Shown one piece after another: positions 1-12,900 of a stretch of DNA of 64,000 nucleotides. The notes below the pieces were generated by a model. The model did no database searches and was not told the DNA's origin. It saw only the letters and a program-made list of their open reading frames with translations. Positions within the stretch are counted from its first letter, which is position 1; every line of letters begins with the position of its first letter. The translations under genes and the position numbers were made by a program. Source of the DNA: Corylus avellana (lineage: Eukaryota > Streptophyta > Magnoliopsida > Fagales > Betulaceae); assembly GCF_901000735.1 (NCBI RefSeq), contig NC_081551.1:22224545-22288544 (forward strand), read 5' to 3'.

Positions 1-728
1 TTTATTTTCTGGTTAATTCTTATTTGATTGACTTTCGAATAGGATCCACCCGGCCCCCTCTTTCTAGAATTTGGACCAACCCGTGGTAACTATCAACTAA
101 TCAATTTATAGGAATAAATGTAGAATTTGATTAATCATATTTGTAATTAGCTTTATATAATACAAAGATTTTTCAACCGAAAGTTCTTTGTGGTATGCAA
201 AAACAAATATAAATAGATTCTTACATTTAAATTTTGTCTAAAAATTTTTGATGGATACCATCGAATGATATGTCAACACCATTCATATTGTGACATGTGT
301 CATATATAATAAAAAAAGTTATAAACAAAAACTAAATATAAATTAAAAAAAAAAAAAGGTGTTACGGTCAAGCCCTTTTTTTGGCAACATGGAAATAACC
401 CTAAGGCTATGAACGTGGTTCCACCTCCTCAAATTAGCGAGAATGGGTGGTGATAGTGGTCGAACCACCACATAGTTCGATTATCCCTATTTGATCAAGG
501 GGTGGCCCCCATCTAAACCAAAGGCACGTCAAAGTATGCCCTTCCAAGAGAACCTATTGACTATATGTTTAATGATCAAAATCTAACAAGTTTATTCACG
601 AACATTAAGTTGCAAGCGCAGGAACAAGATTCTCTTCAGTCCATTTTGAATTGAAGAATATTCAGCTAATGGTCAGGATCTCTTTAAAGAGATCATGAAC
701 TCATAAATAGGACATTTGTCCCATTAAT

Positions 729-765
<37 letters not shown>

Positions 766-3760
766 AAATTATAAAACAAAATTATAAAAAAAATTGAAGG
801 ATAGCCGGACCACCCCAGTTGGGGCTAGGGGTGGCTTCGGTCACCCCAGACCGGTGGTCTGGGGTGGCTTTGGCCATTGATCTAACAAAAAAAAAAAAAA
901 AAAAATTTGTTTGGCCCTTGGGTTGGCCGGACCACCCCAGGCCCCGGTAACTTGGGCCACCCTAGACCGGCCAGCCTGAGGTGACCGAAGCCACCCCATG
1001 GCCCTTGAGGGTGGTTCGGCCACCCTAAAGGGCCAAATGATATATATATAGTTTGGGTTTATGGAGTGGTCCTACCACCCCTGGCCGGTCATTGAGGTGA
1101 CTTGAGAGGATTCTATTCTTCAGTCCATTATGAACTGGAGATGATCCTATTCCGCAAGCGTAACGGTGAATATAATTAATGAGTATATCTTAGGCGGCGA
1201 ATTGAACAATTTTTATGATTTTTTTTTATTTATTTATTATTTATTCTTTTTAAGCTTTCTTTAAATCAAACATAGAAAATGATTGGAAACAGAACAATTA
1301 ATATCTTGTCATCTTATGATGACAACTTAAATTAATTTCTGATTGAGGAACAATTTTTGTGTCAGTGATAATTAAGGTGATTATTCTTGCTACGAGAGTG
1401 ATTAATGGCTAATAACACGTTGAAAAGAGACAAAGAAATTAAAAAAAATATAAAATAAAAGGAAAGCATGACTTCATGAGTGAGAGTGAGAGTGTGAGAG
1501 ACAAGGGTGTTGATCAAGATTCTTCATGTCCATGCTAAAACAAGTTGTTGTATTAGATGTGTAGTGACAGAGGGGGTTGGATGATAGTAAGGATTTGTCC
1601 AAATCAGTGAACAGAAGTTTATTTTGGATGATAATGGATTTTGATTCTCTTTTAGAAACACAATCTTATATTTGCAAGATATGCAATGAATATATAATAT
1701 GAATAAATGGATACATATACCTGAGAAAGACCCACCAGAAGTGTCTCTGTATCTTTGTGCTTAACAAGTTCATTGTAAGATTATCAAGGTTTTAGGCATG
1801 TGCTTAAGGTTATCAACCCATGAACAATGTCAGCCTTGTCAGGCAGGGGCTCTATTAATGCCCCTAAATCTAATATATACTATCTTTAATTTAATATATC
1901 AATGTTTTAGGCCTGTTCATTAATTTCCAGTACTTTTGTCTTTGTTTGATTTATTTATGTCGGTTTCTATTAATTAGTGCTATAATTTTATTTTATTTGA
2001 AAAAATTGAGTCTTTATTAATAGTGTTCATGGTACTTGATCGAATGAATTTATAATCTTTGATTTTCTTTTTAAAATTTTAATTCTTATGTTGCATTTCT
2101 CTTACAATTTTTACTAATAATCTTTTTTTTTTTTTTTAACCTTTTAGTTACAAAATTGTATTGGTATTGTAAAATTTGGACAAAATGAGCAAATAATGAT
2201 TTGAAGTTGAAAGGCATAATGAGTTCATCTTTGAACTTGATTTGGCCCCACATATAAAATCCACCTATAGACTTAATCATGAGTGCCCAACCTTATTTAT
2301 GATTCATGAGTAACTTGGAAATTAGAGAATCGACTTTCCCTAGCTATATCTCCATCATAAAGTCGATCTTAGGTTCTCTTCTTTTTCGTTGCTCTTATGA
2401 GCCATAAGTTCATGGGTTCTACTTTGTTAGTTTCTTATGAGGACTTCTCGTACGTGTTTGTGGATGTAATTTGGTTTAGCTACCATGCACCATAAAAAGA
2501 GAAGTTGACAAAAGGGAAACAACCTTACTCTATTGTCAAATCCTAAGGTTTTTTTTTTTTTCTTCTAAGCAACCACAAGGAAAAAGGAAAAAAGGAATGG
2601 GAGTAACATCACGTTGGCAGTGGAGAGCAGGGAGAAGTGATAAATATGGCTTTCAAGAGAGGGGGCCGGGGGAGTGGGGGAGGAAGAAGAAGAGAGATGG
2701 GCTACTTGGGGGAAGATAATGTCAAATCCGAAGTCCTACTGTGTTTTAGGGGCCTGGATATAGTGCAAGCGTAGGAATGCATATCTATCGTGTTCATGAG
2801 CATCGGCCTTTTTGTGAGTCTCAAACTAAGTGGGGAAATGGGCCTGCCTGGCTTTCATTCAAGTTACTAATATTTGTTGGAACTTGGAACTGATCTCAAC
2901 GGGCTCCAATTGCGCATGGCCCAACCTTTTACGGTCAACTTTTCTGTCGGTACCTTATTCAAGATTTAGTTGGATCTTCTTCTCTCTCTCTTTTTTTTTT
3001 TTTAATAAAAATGACATAATAGTATTTTTATTATTTATTTAAGAAAAATTAAATAAAATCTTAATAATGTTATTAAAAAATGTGTTTTTTACTTGCTCAA
3101 AAACATACAACAGTTTGATGGATTAAAAAATAATGGCTTTATATATAAAAATAAAAAAGAAAACAGAGAGGAAAAGGAAATAGAATAAGGACTGTGGAAG
3201 CTGAGTCGGTGGCATTAACTTTGTCAGACCACTATTTTCAGCCTCATTAAAATTATTTTTTTGTTATTTTGGTGAAAAAACTTTAAAATCTTTATTTCCA
3301 GCCTCATCAATTTGACCCCCCCAAAAAAAAAATAGCGAGAGAATAGTACTCACTATGAAAAAAAAAAAAATTGGTTTCTCCTTCCTTTTTTTTCTCTTTT
3401 CTGTTTCCTTCTCTTCTTTTAATAGTTAAAAAAAATAATATATAAATTTTTGAAAAATAATATTTAAATAGAATAGTAAAAGTAAATTGTTAAAATAGTG
3501 AAGGCGATAAAAATACTCTTAAAAAAAAAAATTGTTAAAATAGAAAAAAAATTATATTTTTAATTATTTTAATGAGTAAAATTGAGTGAAGATCATAAAT
3601 TCATAATAATGCTCCGAGAGTCGAAGGAAAAGAAGTGAAAATACGAGCAAAATAAAATAGAAAAAGGACGGTGGAAGCGGAGTCGGTGGGATCCGCTTCA
3701 TGGAAATTGGTGACATGGAAACAAGTTAAAACACGTAACTTATTAAGCCGGCAAAATGAA
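1..3760. other. Gene-free, AT-rich upstream region
   Basis: No reading frame here resembles a known protein, and no exon chain with splice sites could be built. The stretch holds long A and T runs, an (AT)n tract at about 730-759, a GC-rich palindromic repeat element (listed separately) and, near its right end, short repeated motifs that lead into the promoter of the hydrolase-like gene. Several open frames, for example on the minus strand at 3601-4101, overlap the start of that gene and are its shadows. Confidence 0.6.
615..1160. mobile_element. Probable non-autonomous TIR element with GC-rich palindromic core
   Basis: The ends are imperfect inverted repeats: about 612-640 (GCAAGCGCAGGAACAAGATT) against 1118-1160, which ends TCCTATTCCGCAAGCG. 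Each end carries a CTTCAGTCCATT motif that is itself part of a small hairpin. The interior (about 803-1040) is unusually GC-rich for this region. It contains inverted units such as GGGGTGGCTTCGGTCACCCC at about 829-848 and its complement at about 978-996, plus two direct copies of CCGGACCACCCCAG. No coding capacity is seen. This fits a MITE-like repeat; the superfamily is not assigned because no clean target-site duplication was found. Confidence 0.45.
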
Positions 3761-3805
3761 AAAGAATAAGGACCGTTGAGGTTGAGATGGGTGGGATCCA
3801 CAATC
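3182..3805 (+). repeat. Three degenerate copies of a ~45-bp motif upstream of the hydrolase-like gene
   Basis: The motif AATAAGGACNGTGGAAGCNG followed by AGTCGGTGG occurs at about 3183-3212, again at about 3660-3691, and a weaker copy at about 3763-3797 (AATAAGGACCGTTGAGGTTG, then GATGGGTGGGATCC). The second and third also share GTGGGATCC. The copies lie within 800 bp upstream of the probable start codon at 3989, so they may be promoter repeats or remnants of a short tandem duplication. Confidence 0.45.
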
Positions 3806-3988
3806 TGGAGACTCCCATGTCTGCAAATTCTCAGCCATCCACGCTCCTCTCCCACCCTTTCTGTAGCTTTCAAAGCTTTCCATTCTCCTTTGTCGTGTCC
3901 TCCTTCCCTTCCCCACCACCACACCACTCTGTTATCACAAAACACTTTAGCCTTCTCAAAAAGTTCACAAACGAAGACGCCCGCAACA

Positions 3989-6900
3989 ATGACTCTTGCC
4001 TCAACTCGGCTTCCCACCAATCCCAATCCTCTCTTCTTCTCACCCAAACGACACCGCTTCCAACTACGCGAGTTCCGCGTTTTCCGACGCCGGAGGCTCA
4101 AAACGGTTCCTATTCTCTCAGTCCAATCCCAATTCCAAGACCTTTTTCACAGCCTAATCTCCCAATTCCCTTCCCTCAGCTCCTTGGAATTCGTCGCTCC
4201 TATGACGCTCGGTTTCGCCTCCGGCGTCGCTCTTCACCACTCGCGGTCGTCGAAGACGAACACGCTGGGAGTCTCGGACAACATCGGAGAGTGGATCCTG
4301 TTCACGAGTCCGACGCCGTTTAATCGGTTCGTGCTGCTGCGGTGCCCGTCGGTGTCGTTCACGGGGACCGAGCTGTTGGAGGATGTGAACGAGAAGCTGG
4401 TGAAGGAGGACAGGCACTTCGTGAGGTTGAACAGCGGGAGGATGAGGATTCTTCAGGCGAGCTCGGAGGAGGAGAGATTGGAGTATCAGAGGGTGTGTGT
4501 GGGCACGGAGGATGGCGGGGTGATATCGTTGGATTGGCCGGCGAACTTGGACTTGGAGGAGGAGCGTGGACTGGACACCACCTTGCTGCTTGTGCCAGGG
4601 ACCCCACGGGGTAGCATGGAGACGAACGTGAGGTCCTTTGTTTGTGAGGCGCTCAAGCGCGGTTGTTTTCCGGTGGTCATGAACCCCAGGGGGTGTGCCG
4701 GTTCGCCTCTCACCACGGCGCGGTAAGCGGCTCTGTCTTTGGTTTCTATTTGCTTGTTTTCACTTTTCGGTCCGATTGACAAATGATAGAATTGATTAGT
4801 GGTTATATATATATAGGAAGAACCATTGCAATTTCTGGTGTGGGTGGTGTCCTGTTTTAAGCACGAGCTTAAAGTCAGTGAAGGTTGAATAGAAACTAAA
4901 ATGTGATTGTTCAAACAAATAATTTTCACTGTTCTCTATTGCATAGATTTCTTTGAGTAACTGGTTATCTTGAACTGGTTTGACGGGTTGGAATCATCCT
5001 GGTGAGAGTTCATGGATAGAATGATTTTAAAGGTAAAACCAATGGTCTTTGGATCTAATGCATCTTCTCATTCGCCCATAAACAGGGCACAAGGGGGCAG
5101 AGGTTCGTGGGTTCAATCCTTTATGCGTGAGCCAATGCTCTTCATTTGGATTGGACTTAGAATTTACCTTTTCTGTTTTCGTGGGTATGGGAGGAGACCT
5201 TGACTGACTTTGCATTCTAACAGCCTGTTTGGAATTGTGTTTGAGAAATAAAACTTTTAAGCCAAAAAGAGGTTTCGGGCAAAAGCTTCATTTTTAAACT
5301 TTTGCCAAAAGTGCATTTTGACTTTTTAGACTTTTAAAATCGCTTTTAATTTTTTTACCAAATAAGTACTTTTTTCTTCAAATAGATTTTTTGAGTGTTA
5401 AAAGCACTTTTAGGTTCTTCAAACGCAATCCTAAACAGGCCCTAAGTGTTTGTTGTCACGGTAAAGTTGAGGTTAATGCACAGGAGAACTGTCTAATCCA
5501 GGTTTTTTCTGAATGTTTCTACCAAAAACAGCTGATAGTAGGACCTTCTTTACTATTTTATTTTATGTAGGTTATTTACAGCTGCTGACAGCGATGATAT
5601 CTCCACAGCTATACAGTTCATCAATAAGGCAAGGCCGTGGACAACATTGATGGGTGTGGGCTGGGGATATGGAGCAAACATGTTGACAAAGTACTTGGCA
5701 GAAGCTGGAGAAAAAACACCGCTTACAGCTGCCACCTGCATAGACAATCCTTTTGACTTGGAGGAGGCCACAAGGTCCTCTCCTCATCACATGGCTAATG
5801 ATCAGAATCTCACTGGTGGACTGATAGATATTCTGAGATATAACAAGGTTGATGATTGCTTTCAACCTTCNNNNNNNNNNNNNNNNNNNNNNNNNNNNNN
5901 NNNNNNNNNNNNNNNNNNNNNNNNNNNNNNNNNNNNNNNNNNNNNNNNNNNNNNNNNNNNNNNNNNNNNNGGCGAGCTCGGAGGAGGAGAGATTGGAGTA
6001 TCAGAGGGTGTGTGTGGGCACGGAGGATGGCGGGGTGATATCGTTGGATTGGCCGGCGAACTTGGACTTGGAGGAGGAGCGTGGACTGGACACCACCTTG
6101 CTGCTTGTGCCAGGGACCCCACGGGGTAGCATGGAGACGAACGTGAGGTCCTTTGTTTGTGAGGCGCTCAAGCGCGGTTGTTTTCCGGTGGTCATGAACC
6201 CCAGGGGGTGTGCCGGTTCGCCTCTCACCACGGCGCGGTAAGCGGCTCTGTCTTTGGTTTCTATTTGCTTGTTTTCACTTTTCGGTCCGATTGACAAATG
6301 ATAGAATTGATTAGTGGTTATATATATATAGGAAGAACCATTGCAATTTCTGGTGTGGGTGGTGTCCTGTTTTAAGCACGAGCTTAAAGTCAGTGAAGGT
6401 TGAATAGAAACTAAAATGTGATTGTTCAAACAAATAATTTTCACTGTTCTCTATTGCATAGATTTCTTTGAGTAACTGGTTATCTTGAACTGGTTTGACG
6501 GGTTGGAATCATCCTGGTGAGAGTTCATGGATAGAATGATTTTAAAGGTAAAACCAATGGTCTTTGGATCTAATGCATCTTCTCATTCGCCCATAAACAG
6601 GGCACAAGGGGGCAGAGGTTCGTGGGTTCAATCCTTTATGCGTGAGCCAATGCTCTTCATTTGGATTGGACTTAGAATTTACCTTTTCTGTTTTCGTGGG
6701 TATGGGAGGAGACCTTGACTGACTTTGCATTCTAACAGCCTGTTTGGAATTGTGTTTGAGAAATAAAACTTTTAAGCCAAAAAGAGGTTTCGGGCAAAAG
6801 CTTCATTTTTAAGCTTTTGCCAAAAGTGCATTTTGACTTTTTGGACTTTTAAAATCGCTTTTAATTTTTTTACCAAATAAGTACTTTTTTCTTCAAATAG

Positions 6901-9900
6901 ACTTTTTGAGTGTTAAAAGCACTTTTAGACTCTTCAAACGCAATCCTAAACAGGCCCTAAGTGTTTGTTGTCACGGTAAAGTTGAGGTTAATGCACAGGA
7001 GAACTGTCTAATCCAGGTTTTTTCTGAATGTTTCTGCCAAAAACAGCTGATAGTAGGACCTTCTTTACTATTTTATTTTATGTAGGTTATTTACAGCTGC
7101 TGACAGCGATGATATCTCCACAGCTATACAGTTCATCAATAAGGCAAGGCCGTGGACAACATTGATGGGTGTGGGCTGGGGATATGGAGCAAACATGTTG
7201 ACAAAGTACTTGGCAGAAGCTGGAGAAAAAACACCGCTTACAGCTGCCACCTGCATAGACAATCCTTTTGACTTGGAGGAGGCCACAAGGTCCTCTCCTC
7301 ATCACATGGCTAATGATCAGAATCTCACTGGTGGACTGATAGATATTCTGAGATATAACAAGGTTGATGATTGCTTTCAACCTTCTATCATTTTTGGTTC
7401 AAATGCCCCTCCATTCTAGAATGTTTTAACTTTGAAGAAAAAAAATTGATCGATTTGGTATGCTTCAAATTTGTGTCAGCCATATAGTGAATGTGATATA
7501 TCTCTTCATTGTAGTAACTTATGCTTATGAATGACTACTTAATTTCTAGGAACTATTTCAAGGAAAAGCAAAAGGATTTGACGTGGAGAAGGCTCTTTTG
7601 GCAAAGTCTGTTCGTGATTTTGAAACAGCAATATCTATGGTATCATATGGGTTTGAGGCACTAGAAGATTTTTATTCTGAGTCTAGCACAAGAGATGTGG
7701 TTGGGAACGTGAAGATTCCTGTTCTCTTTATACAGGTCAAATTTATTTAATTTAAATCTAATTTGCTTTAATTTTTGTACGAGATTAGTCATTTCTTGTG
7801 TTTGCTTAATGTTTAAAAATCCTTCTGTAGATACTCTGCTTATTTCAACAAAAGAATTTCGTGGCTTTTTTGGGATTAAGATTTTAGGTGGAAAGAGATG
7901 ATTTACCTAAAATTTACTTTGACGCTTTGCTAAGTTCTACCAAGTTTCACTTTAAAAATAAAAAGAGAAGAAAGATAATGAATATTTTATTCCAAGAAAA
8001 TTTCTGGAAACTATTTGCTGCTGGAACAATAGGACCTATGAACTATCATTGTTGAACTTTCTTAGCAAATAAGGTTGCAATGTTCTTATTTTTTTGTTTG
8101 GAACAAGCTCATCACAGATACTTTTATTACTTAATATGAAATTATCAACCCCACCACGTCACTGGCAATAAAAAAGGTCTAACTAGTTGAAAATCCGTTA
8201 ATTTATCAGAATGACGAAGGGATGGTGCCACTATTCTCTATTCCACGCAGTTTGATAGCAGAAAATCCATTTACAAGCCTGCTCCTGTGTTCTTGTATGC
8301 CATCTAGTGTTATTGGAAGTGGAAAATCTGTTACATCCTGGTGCCAGCATCTTACGATGGAGGTAATAGCCTTTTTAACTTTCTTGGGATCTTATCTAAA
8401 AGTAGGGCCCTCTTTTGTTGTATTGACAACATAAGTGTATGATATGGGTTCATCATTGAGTTTAATTTCCTTTCTTGTCTAACTTTGACTTTTTTGAATC
8501 ACTTATGATTGTTCTTCTTGTTGATTGAGCCTTGTTCATCTGTAGATAAAATTTCATCTATGCAGAGTCCATGTCTTGCAAATGGGAAATTTTCAGATTT
8601 TATTATTATTCAATATCGAAGGAAGTGTATATTTCTTTCTTTCTTCTTTTTATTTTTTTTTATTTTTTAATAAAATGGGATTCTCCTGTAATTTGTTTTT
8701 TTTTTTTTTTTTTTCTTTTTTTCTCTTTCTAGAAGTTTCAGTTCCATAATGCAGGCCAGCTACATGATTTTGTTTCTTATGGAGCTCTGTCAAAATTTAA
8801 ATGATTTTAACTGGTCTGTACATTATTGAATTTTCCATACCTGCCTTGCTGTACATTTGTAGGCTAAAATGTGCTTCATATATTTTTCACTATCTACTAC
8901 TCTTAATATGATTCTCTCTGGTTGGCAATGCTAGTGCTCTGTCTTTTCCCCTAAAAGAAGCCCCAGTTGGAAAACTTGGTGGAATTAAACCTGCATTCTT
9001 GCAAGTGATGTTTTGATGTATGTTACATGCAGTGGCTTACAGCAGTGGAGCTGGGACTTCTGAAGGGTCGTCATCCTCTCCTGAAAGATGTGGATGTGAC
9101 GATCAACCCTTCAGAAAGCTTGGCTCTTGTAGAAGGCAGAGCATCTGAGAAGAGTGATGAAGTTGACAAGCTCTGGGATCTCTCCCAGGCAAATGCTCTG
9201 AATGGATACACTGTAGATCCTATAAAGGATATGCTTGAAGATAGTGATACTGCTGCTGACATCTACTTAAGGTCCAGACGCAATTCACGAGGAAATTCTG
9301 ACATTGAAGACAAAGGACTGCAAGAAGTGGAAAATGGTGCTGTGCAGCAGATTAGCCCTGTTGATGCAGAATTGGTTGAGGAGGAAGTTGGTTCGGAAGA
9401 TAGCGAAAGAGGTCAAGTGCTACAGACAGCACAAGTGGTTATGAGTATGCTTGATATAACCATGCCTGGTACTCTAACAGAAGAGAAGAAAAAGAAGGTA
9501 ATGCTTGGAATTGTCAGTTCTATGATATTTTCTTCATGATGCTACTTCCATTATCATACTAATGTCCAATATTGTAATTGCATCATCTTATGTTCTCTAT
9601 CTATCTTCAGTGAGCATAGAAATGTTATAACTGGCAAAGTTGAGTCTAATATTCTGTCATTTGTCTTATCTAAAATTTTCTAGTGCCGTATTTGGGTGTT
9701 GCTTGTATGCTTCATATATACTTGAGTTGCACCTTTTTGTGCTTTCTATTAAGATTGATTTACTTATAAAAAAAAAAATTCTAGTGCGCTATTGACTCAT
9801 ATATTGCTTTATTGATTTATGACTTGGCTTACCTTTAGTTATTAATCTATGTAATCTGGATTAGTAGGATTTTGATTGTATTTTACATTGTTGTTGTAAA

Positions 9901-12900
9901 TAGTTCTTTGCCCATTGTTCCGTGAAGAAATTTGTAGGCCTAACTCATCTCATAAAATTAGTTCAATAAAAGAGGCTCACTCCTTATAAACATGCCCAAG
10001 GTCTTATCCACAAGTAATGTGGGATTATTCATCAACACTCTCCCTCATGTACAGGCCAGTATTTTTCCTGGTCCTTGTCACGGGGTAAGTAGTGTGGACT
10101 ACATTCATCATGTGGTAAGCTCTGATACCATGAAGAAATTTGTGGGCCTAACTCATCTCATATTTACAATCACATTGTTGCTTACCATAGTTTTGGATTT
10201 TTTTTATATTGATCTAGTAATTATATCCAGGTCTTGACTGCTGTGGATCAAGGAGAGACACTTAAGAAAGCTTTGGAAGATGCTGTGCCAGAAGATGTTC
10301 GTGAAAAGCTTACAGCTGCTGTAAGTGGAATTTTGCATACCCAAGGCACACACTTAAACTTTGATGGACTCCCTGATATTTCTCGGATCCCTGATGTTTC
10401 ATCAGGATTAAGGGCAAAGATCCAAGAAAAAGTCACAGGAATATCAGGTGCAGAAGGTTTCGATAAAGATCATCATTCTTCAGACCATATAAAATCAGCA
10501 GATGAACTTGCAGATAGCTTGAATAACACTCAACCTGGCACAGACAAACCTACTGGAGAACTGGAATCAGATCTCTCTTCAGATAAATCACCAAATACTG
10601 TCAATTTGGGCCAGTCTCAATCAGCAAGCGGTGATGGAGTTGATATATCTGGTTCAGTCATGAAAGACACCAGTGAGTTGGGGAATAATGATGAGTATGT
10701 TGAGTTCTCTAAAGAAAAACCTGCTCCAGTTCTTGACTACAGTGAAAAGGAATCAGAAACAGGTGTTGAGCCGAATTTTCCCAGTCAGGCTGAGAACGCA
10801 GGTGGCACCAAGGAAGCAACAGTTAGTGAGCACAAAGACCTGGATGGTGGAATAGCTCAAACAGAGACAAAAGAGGAGAATAATAACCTGAAGACTGAAG
10901 ATAAATCCGCAGATTCTTCAACTGACCAAAGTAATGTGGCATCAGCCAAGATAACAGAGGAAGTACCTACCGAGTCCTCCTCTGAGGCCCAATCATTGGA
11001 AGAGGAAGGTAATGATAATCAAAAGGGGGACAATAAAAGTATGCAGGCTGTTCAGGATCAAGCTAAGTCTGTTGTGTCTGATCCTAGTCCCCCCACCTTC
11101 AGTGTATCCCAAGCATTTGAGGCTTTAACAGGGGTGGATGATTCTACCCAAGTGGCTGTTAACAGTGTTTTTGGTGTAATAGAAAATATGATAACTCAGT
11201 TGGAGGAGGGTTGCGATGAGGAAAATGGATTCAAGGATAGGAACAACGTTGAGGACAAGAAAACTGATTCTGTGGATGAGAAACAAAGCATTATTGACCA
11301 CAAGTTGGAAAAGAAAGGAGAAAATGAAGGTGAACAAAGCATGCAGTCTAATCACTGTGAAAATAGCATGCAGTCACAGCATGATCCAAGAACTGGAAGA
11401 GTAGAGGGGGAAACCATGCACGACCTCAATTCCTCTAATGGGAAAAGTATGGATAGATCTTGGGCTAGTAAGAACAATATCAATGCAAGTAAAGACAAAA
11501 ATGAAAAGAAGGATCAATTAGTTGGTAGTAGATTACTTGCTGATAATCCAGAAAAGCTTAGACATGTAAAAAGTATTCCACTGTACATAACTGCAAATCA
11601 AAATGGGGCCTTTCCCAACGAGTTCTTACGTCAATATCTAATTTCAAAGAAGCATACTAAATCACTTGACTTGGATACAACAACTGCTTTATTGCTTGAC
11701 TATTTTCCTGAAGAAGGTCAATGGAAGCTGTTGGAACAACCAGGAAATAGTGGAATCTCTACCAGTGATGTTGCAACTCATTATGTTGATGAGAGTCAAA
11801 TTGAGGCTCACTTGCCTGCAAAATCAAATGATACAGACAACTTTATTGAACCCTCATATGTTATATTTGATACGGAAAAGCAACAGGAACCAGTTTCCGA
11901 ATATGAAACAATGGACCATATGAATAGAAAAGTTGAAATCAGCAATGATAAATTAGAGCAATTGATGCACTTTGTGAAAAAAATTGTTATGGATTCCTTG
12001 AAGGTTGAAGTTGGTCGTAGGATTACTGCATCTAAGATGAAAGAAATGAAACCCAGGCTTGCTAGAGAATTGGAACTTGTGGCAAATGCTGTGTCATTGG
12101 CTGTTGGACATGACAAGGAGCATATTTGGTGTGTGGATGGTAAGAATGGCAGTATTCAATGTACTTCAGAAAAGCTTGGTACTCTTCATGGAGAGCATAT
12201 TATTAGAGCCATTTCCTCTGCTGTTCAGGACACGAGTTACTTGAGAAGAGTGCTCCCAATTGGAGTTATTGTAGGCTCCAGCTTAGCTGCCTTAAGGAAA
12301 TCTTTCAACGTAGTTACTGTAAATGGTAATAGTCAGAGAGAAGTTCTGACCCATGTTCAAACCAACAAGTCTAGGGAAAAGACTCATTCTAAGGTCAGTG
12401 TGGCAGAGACTGATCAAAATCCTTCTGATAAATCTGGTCACAGTACTAGTTTGGACAGTACATTGAGCAGAGAAAAGAAAACAGATGAATTGAAATATTT
12501 AAACAATAACACTGTCATGGTTGGTGCTGTTACAGCTGCCCTAGGGGCATCTGCTTTACTGGTGAAGCAGCAGGTAATAGTTTGTCCCTTTTTTTTAATG
12601 CTTTCATATTTTTCTTTTTTTTTTCTTAAACTTGTATGAAAATGTGGTTGAGTAAAGTGGATATCATGGCTAGAGGGATCTGAGGATTTATTTTTTAGAT
12701 TTGCTTCAAATGCGTAGAAATTTAACTATGTTAAGCTTTTAGGGAAACTGATGATTTAATAGGGTATCAAAGCAAAGATTTTGAGTTCGAATCTGACTCT
12801 ACAGTTTATCCCAATTCAGTTAAATATTCAACGTATTGGGCCCTCAATTGTTGAGAGGGGGGGGGGAGTTTTAGTCCACACATGAGGTAAATGTTAGAAT

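Noticed and set aside
3776..3988. N-terminal extension of the hydrolase-like frame
   Set aside because: The frame is open upstream of 3989 but has no ATG there (it begins at a TTG), so the first in-frame ATG at 3989 was used.
3601..4101. Minus-strand frame of 166 codons overlapping the hydrolase-like start
   Set aside because: It is a shadow of exon 1 and its promoter on the other strand, with no domain and no splice partners.
4154..4929. Several long frames in other phases over exon 1 (and again at 5862-6444)
   Set aside because: The region is GC-rich, so stop codons are rare in all frames. Only the frame that splices into exon 2 matches a protein family.
5104..5125. tRNA B-box-like sequence GGTTCAATCC
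   Set aside because: No matching acceptor stem or A box at the right distance. It may be a SINE or TRIM remnant but is not a tRNA gene.
4456..7385. Genuine exon duplication creating a repeated protein segment
   Set aside because: The exact coincidence of both copies with the gap edges and the near identity including intron sequence point to an assembly artefact.
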